DNA of 32,936 bases from Modicisalibacter coralii (lineage in GTDB: Bacteria; Pseudomonadota; Gammaproteobacteria; Pseudomonadales; Halomonadaceae): contig NZ_QWBW01000045.1 in NCBI RefSeq assembly GCF_004117855.1, forward strand, positions 2,190 through 35,125, in the 5' to 3' direction. The notes under the pieces were generated by a model. The model was not told the origin of the DNA and did not search any database. It saw nothing but the letters and a program-made list of their open reading frames with translations. Position 1 is the stretch's first letter, and every line of letters begins with the position of its first letter. Shown here in pieces: positions 30,074-32,936 of this stretch. The position numbers and the translations under genes are program-made.

Positions 30074-31288
30074 ATGGCGGTAGGCGAGGCGGTCTTCCCG
30101 CAAATGCCGGTCATCGAGGGCATTCGGCTCGGCACGGCGCAAGCCGGGATCAAGAAGCCCGGGCGTCGGGACCTGGTGGTGATCGAGTTGCCGGAAGGCA
30201 GTTCGGTGTCGGGTGTCTTCACCCGCAATGCCTTCTGCGCGGCACCGGTGCATGTCGCCAGGCGTCATCTTCGCCAGGCCGGCACGCGCTATCTGGTGAT
30301 CAATACCGGCAATGCCAACGCCGGTACCGGCGAGCGGGGGATGCGCGATGCCGAGGCCACCTGCCAGGCGCTGGCCACGTTGACCGGGTGCGCCGCCGAG
30401 GCCGTGTTGCCGTTTTCCACGGGCGTCATCGGCGAGCCGCTGCCGATGGCGCGCCTGGAGGCGGGGCTGCCTGATGCGCTGGCCGGCCTGGATGACGGCG
30501 CCGAGGCCTGGCAACGGGCCGGCGAGGGCATCCTGACCACCGACACCCGCGCCAAGGGCGCCACGGCCACCTGCACGATCGGCGGGCGTACCGTGACCAT
30601 CAACGGTATCAGCAAGGGCTCGGGCATGATCCAGCCCAACATGGCGACCATGCTGGCCTTCGTCGCCACCGATGCGGCGATCGAGCCGACTCTGCTCGAT
30701 TCGCTGCTTCGCGAATCGGTCGACCGGAGCTTCAACTGCATCACCGTCGACAGCGATACCTCGACCAATGACGCCTGCCTGCTGATGGCGACCGGTCGCA
30801 GTGCCCAAGTGGCCGAAGCCTCGGATATCGCCGACTTCCGCGAGGCCCTCGATCGGGTGATGCTGGCTCTGGCCCAGGCGATCATTCGTGACGGCGAGGG
30901 CGCCACCAAGTTCGTGACGCTGGCAGTCAGTGAGGCCCGGTCGCGCCGGGAGGCGCTGGATGTCGCCTTCACCGTTGCGCACTCGCCGCTGGTCAAGACC
31001 GCCCTGTACGCATCGGATGCCAACTGGGGACGGATTCTCGCCGCCGTGGGCCGCGCGCCCGTCGAGGACTTCGATGTTTCCGCCGTGACCATCGACCTGG
31101 GCGATGTGCGGTTGGTCGAGGGCGGCGGGCGCGCCGAGGACTATACCGAAGCCTCGGGCAGTCGCGAAATGGCCCGCGAGGAGATCACCATCCGGATCGC
31201 CCTGGGGCGCGGTGACGCCGCCGCTACCGTCTGGACGACCGATCTGTCGCACGACTATGTCTCCATCAACGCCGACTATCGAAGTTGA
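30074..31288 (+). CDS. argJ: Bifunctional ornithine acetyltransferase / N-acetylglutamate synthase ArgJ
   Basis: ArgJ (404 aa) recycles the acetyl group from N-acetylornithine to glutamate in arginine biosynthesis, and in many species it can also use acetyl-CoA. It is made as one chain and cuts itself between Ala191 and Thr192 in P-N-M-A-T-M-L-A-F, freeing the Thr nucleophile of the beta chain. The preceding K-G-S-G-M-I motif and the downstream C-I-T-V-D-S-D-T-S-T-N-D-A block are intact, as are A-N-W-G-R-I-L-A-A-V-G and the C-terminal S-H-D-Y-V-S-I-N-A-D-Y-R-S. The ATG 30074 has AGGAGAGAG upstream. The gene follows secA after 72 bases that contain a bulged hairpin but no clear terminator, so it may share secA transcripts. 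Whether it is mono- or bifunctional cannot be read from sequence. Confidence 0.96.
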   Translation: MAVGEAVFPQMPVIEGIRLGTAQAGIKKPGRRDLVVIELPEGSSVSGVFTRNAFCAAPVHVARRHLRQAGTRYLVINTGNANAGTGERGMRDAEATCQALATLTGCAAEAVLPFSTGVIGEPLPMARLEAGLPDALAGLDDGAEAWQRAGEGILTTDTRAKGATATCTIGGRTVTINGISKGSGMIQPNMATMLAFVATDAAIEPTLLDSLLRESVDRSFNCITVDSDTSTNDACLLMATGRSAQVAEASDIADFREALDRVMLALAQAIIRDGEGATKFVTLAVSEARSRREALDVAFTVAHSPLVKTALYASDANWGRILAAVGRAPVEDFDVSAVTIDLGDVRLVEGGGRAEDYTEASGSREMAREEITIRIALGRGDAAATVWTTDLSHDYVSINADYRS

Positions 31289-31354
31289 CAAAAATGCGCC
31301 GATGGCGGCGCCCCGTACCGAAAAAAAGCCAAGGTTCAGAGGTAACAGCGCAAC

Positions 31355-32302
31355 ATGATCAAACGACGGGTGCACGTGGCGGCTGCCGCCATCTTCAGCG
31401 ACGACGGCGGGGAAGTCCTGCTGGCCAGGCGGCCTTCGACGGTCGATCAGGGTGGGCTCTGGGAGTTTCCCGGCGGCAAGCTGGCGCCTTACGAAACCGG
31501 TTTCGAGGCCTTGAAGCGTGAACTCCACGAAGAGCTCGGGCTCTCCATCGAACGCGCACAGCCGCTGATCCGTGTGCATCACGAATATGCCGACAAGCAT
31601 ATCCTGCTCGATGTCTGGCAGGTGCATGCCTTCGGCGGCGAGCCTTACGGCCGTGAAGGGCAGGCCGTGCGCTGGGTGCCGCTGGGCGAACTCTTCAACT
31701 ATCCGTTCCCCGCTGCCAATTTGCCGATCCTGCGTGCGGTGATGCTGCCCACCGAATATCTGATCACCGCCGAGGAGCCCGATGACGCGGCCTTTCTGAC
31801 CAAGCTGGAACGGGCGCTGAAGGAAGACGGGATTCGTCTGGTGCAGCTGCGCGCCAAGACACTGGATGAGGCCGCCTACCTGACCCGTGCCGAGAAGGCC
31901 CTGGCGTTGTGTCATTCCTACAACGCTAGTCTGTTGCTCAACGCCGAGCCCGAAACGCTCGAGCAGGTCGACGCCGATGGCGTGCATCTGACCAGTGAGC
32001 GCCTGATGACCCTCGAGCGCCGGCCCGTGGCTCAGGACAAGTGGCTTTCCGCTTCGACGCATGATGCCGCTCAGCTCGAACAGGCGGCGCGCATCGGCTG
32101 CGATTTCGTCACGCTCTCGCCACTGCGCACCACGCCCACGCATCCCGATGCCACCCCGTTGGGCTGGCACGATTTCCAGCAACTGGTGGAACCGGCCGGC
32201 ATGCCGGTGTTCGCGCTGGGCGGCATGACCCGCCACGATGCCAATCATGCGCGTGCGGTAGGGGCGCAGGGCATCGCCTCGATCCGGGATTTCTGGCGCT
32301 GA
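31355..32302 (+). CDS. Nudix hydrolase (MutT-like) fused to ThiE-like domain
   Basis: This is a 315-aa two-domain protein. Residues 1-130 are a MutT-type Nudix hydrolase. Its Nudix box spans 41-63 with all catalytic positions intact (G41, E47, R55, E56, E59, E60, G62), so hydrolysis of oxidised dGTP or a similar nucleotide is plausible. Residues about 135-315 resemble thiamine-phosphate synthase ThiE: V-Q-L-R-A-K (163-168), D-G-V-H-L (208-212), S-x-S-T-H (232-236) and the P-V-F-A-L-G-G phosphate loop near 284-290. Two ThiE positions differ: the usual I-N-D segment is L-N-A (195-197), and the usual T-K before the substrate loop is T-H (262-263). The same fusion is known in many gammaproteobacteria next to secA and argJ. 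Thiamine synthesis by this domain is doubtful. Confidence 0.9.
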   Translation: MIKRRVHVAAAAIFSDDGGEVLLARRPSTVDQGGLWEFPGGKLAPYETGFEALKRELHEELGLSIERAQPLIRVHHEYADKHILLDVWQVHAFGGEPYGREGQAVRWVPLGELFNYPFPAANLPILRAVMLPTEYLITAEEPDDAAFLTKLERALKEDGIRLVQLRAKTLDEAAYLTRAEKALALCHSYNASLLLNAEPETLEQVDADGVHLTSERLMTLERRPVAQDKWLSASTHDAAQLEQAARIGCDFVTLSPLRTTPTHPDATPLGWHDFQQLVEPAGMPVFALGGMTRHDANHARAVGAQGIASIRDFWR

Positions 32303-32326
32303 CGACCGGCCTTGCGCCGCGGCCCA

Positions 32327-32380
32327 GCGAGCGTGCTTTCTCCTTCTGGCGCTCGCCGGCCCGCTGGACTACACTTTTTT
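32327..32380 (+). terminator. Weak terminator candidate after the Nudix-ThiE gene
   Basis: GCGAGCG (32327-32333) can pair with CGCTCGC (32350-32356) across a 16-base loop. Six Ts at 32375-32380 lie 18 bases beyond the stem. An alternative outer pairing, CCAGCG with CGCTGG (32362-32367), brings the stem closer to the Ts. Neither form is ideal. Confidence 0.4.
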
Positions 32381-32408
32381 CGCTTTGGGGCTTGTCAGAT
32401 CAATAGGA

Positions 32409-32427
32409 GATGCGTAAAGTACGCATC
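32409..32427. promoter_or_regulatory. Compact inverted repeat upstream of the rRNA operon, site 1
   Basis: GATGCGTA (32409-32416) and TACGCATC (32420-32427) form a perfect 8-bp inverted repeat around AAG. No T run follows. It may be an operator, a dispersed palindrome or the stem of a small transcript. It lies more than 90 bases upstream of the first rrn promoter. Confidence 0.5.
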
Positions 32428-32446
32428 CGCTGCCGACGACGGGACA

Positions 32447-32463
32447 CGTCACCGGCGGTGACG
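32447..32463. promoter_or_regulatory. Compact inverted repeat upstream of the rRNA operon, site 2
   Basis: CGTCACC (32447-32453) and GGTGACG (32457-32463) form a perfect 7-bp inverted repeat around GGC. It sits 19 bases after site 1, with the same 3-base loop but an unrelated sequence. Its function is unknown. Confidence 0.45.
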
Positions 32464-32520
32464 GGAGAAGCAAGTGGCTGTTTCTTCGAGGGTTTTGGAA
32501 ATCGGCGGTGAACAAATCGC

Positions 32521-32549
32521 TTGCCGGATCGCCTCGAAGACTGTAGACT
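32521..32549 (+). promoter_or_regulatory. Probable upstream rrn promoter (P1)
   Basis: TTGCCG (32521-32526) and TAGACT (32544-32549) are spaced by 17 bases. The -10 is 125 bases before that of the downstream promoter, similar to the P1-P2 spacing of enteric rrn operons. The 40 bases upstream are A/T-richer than the surroundings and could act as an UP element. Confidence 0.5.
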
Positions 32550-32646
32550 TCGCTCCCACGATTCGCCGGCCTTTCGGGGTCAGCGGTCAAGCGCGGCCGA
32601 GATCGATGGCTGATCTCATCCGGTGTTCGGCACCGGCCACCGAGGC

Positions 32647-32674
32647 TTGACAGCGCAGCGCGAATCGGTAGAAT
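32647..32674 (+). promoter_or_regulatory. Strong rrn promoter (P2)
   Basis: A consensus -35 TTGACA (32647-32652) is followed after 16 bases by TAGAAT (32669-32674) and a GC-containing discriminator. The 16-base spacing and discriminator are typical of growth-rate-controlled rRNA promoters. Transcription should start near 32681. Confidence 0.88.
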
Positions 32675-32716
32675 ACGCCTCTCTCGCGGCGAGGCGCCTT
32701 CGGGCAAACGACGCGA

Positions 32717-32729
32717 TGCTCTTTAACAA
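32717..32729 (+). promoter_or_regulatory. rRNA antitermination boxA, followed by boxC-like element
   Basis: TGCTCTTTAACAA is an exact match to the gammaproteobacterial boxA that loads NusB/NusE for rRNA antitermination. A boxC-like segment, ATGTGGGCGCTTG, begins at 32746. The surrounding leader (32681-32863) also holds sequence that pairs with the 16S 3' flank for RNase III processing, but that partner is outside the window. Confidence 0.9.
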
Positions 32730-32835
32730 GTCGATCAGGTAATTCATGTGGGCGCTTGGCCACGATACGGTGACACTGTCACATGATATCAAGGCAAGCG
32801 ACTCGTCAAGAGACGTTTGAACCTTGAGCCAGGTT

Positions 32836-32854
32836 TGGTCCGCCTAACGGACCA
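32836..32854 (+). other. Hairpin in the 16S rRNA leader
   Basis: TGGTCCG (32836-32842) pairs with CGGACCA (32848-32854) around CCTAA, 10 bases before the mature 16S 5' end. Similar leader hairpins lie within the processing stem of rRNA precursors; a role in 5' end maturation is inferred. Confidence 0.55.
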
Positions 32855-32863
32855 TCAGACTTT

Positions 32864-32936
32864 CAACTGAAGAGTTTGATCATGGCTCAGATTGAACGCT
32901 GGCGGCAGGCTTAACACATGCAAGTCGAGCGGTAAC
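32864..32936 (+). rRNA. rrs: 16S ribosomal RNA, 5' end (truncated by window)
   Basis: The sequence after 32864 matches the start of bacterial 16S rRNA. AGAGTTTGATCATGGCTCAG at 32871 corresponds to E. coli positions 8-27, which places nucleotide 1 at about 32864. GATTGAACGCTGGCGGCAGG and ACATGCAAGTCGAGCGGTAA follow, a form seen in Halomonadaceae. Only the first 73 bases are in the window. Confidence 0.97.

Noticed and set aside
32369-32707. 112-aa open frame on the minus strand across the region before the 16S rRNA
   Set aside because: It runs through the rrn promoters and inverted repeats, has no recognisable domain or ribosome site, and is best explained as chance in GC-rich DNA.

Overview
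The window is a GC-rich (high third-position GC) gammaproteobacterial chromosome segment. It is packed with housekeeping genes and shows no sign of mobile DNA. The gene order petABC-sspAB / dolP-gmhA-yraN-lpoA / rsmI-rnpB-dcw cluster-lpxC-dciA-(small ORF)-secA-argJ-mutT/thiE matches, as far as I recall it, the Pseudomonas arrangement. The first bases of the 16S rRNA and the overall composition fit Halomonadaceae (Halomonas-like). The genus is an inference; the class is secure.

Layout. At 1-2484 lies the cytochrome bc1 operon, with petA cut by the window edge. At 2584-3746 are the stringent-starvation pair sspA and sspB. A near-perfect palindrome then separates these from a convergent envelope operon on the minus strand (3828-7254: lpoA, yraN, gmhA, dolP). 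Divergent from lpoA, rsmI (7377-8237) is followed by the RNase P RNA gene rnpB (8272-8626). rnpB abuts the division and cell-wall (dcw) cluster directly: rsmH, ftsL, ftsI, murE, murF, mraY, murD, ftsW, murG, murC, ddlB, ftsQ, ftsA, ftsZ (8660-25190), with no mraZ. lpxC (25304-26218) has its own promoter and a clear terminator.

Next, dciA (minus strand) diverges from a small secreted-type ORF (26829-27188) placed immediately before secA. This ORF has a signal peptide, a very arginine-rich body, and a C-terminus carrying R-G-P-P just before the stop. I read it as a probable SecM-like translation-arrest monitor of secretion controlling secA, and it is the most interesting item in the window. argJ and a Nudix-ThiE fusion gene follow secA. 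The last 630 bases hold no protein gene. They contain two compact inverted repeats, two tandem sigma70-type rrn promoters, the boxA antitermination leader, and the 5' end of a 16S rRNA gene.

Together the genes supply the respiratory bc1 complex, stress regulation and proteolysis adaptors, peptidoglycan precursor synthesis (MurC-F, Ddl, MraY, MurG), septal synthesis and division (FtsI, FtsW, FtsL, FtsQ, FtsA, FtsZ), lipid A and LPS-core precursors (LpxC, GmhA), PBP activation (LpoA), replication helicase loading (DciA), protein export (SecA), and arginine biosynthesis (ArgJ). Many dcw genes overlap by ATGA or GTGA, so tight translational coupling is likely. Promoters, operators and the arrest-peptide model are inferred from sequence alone.
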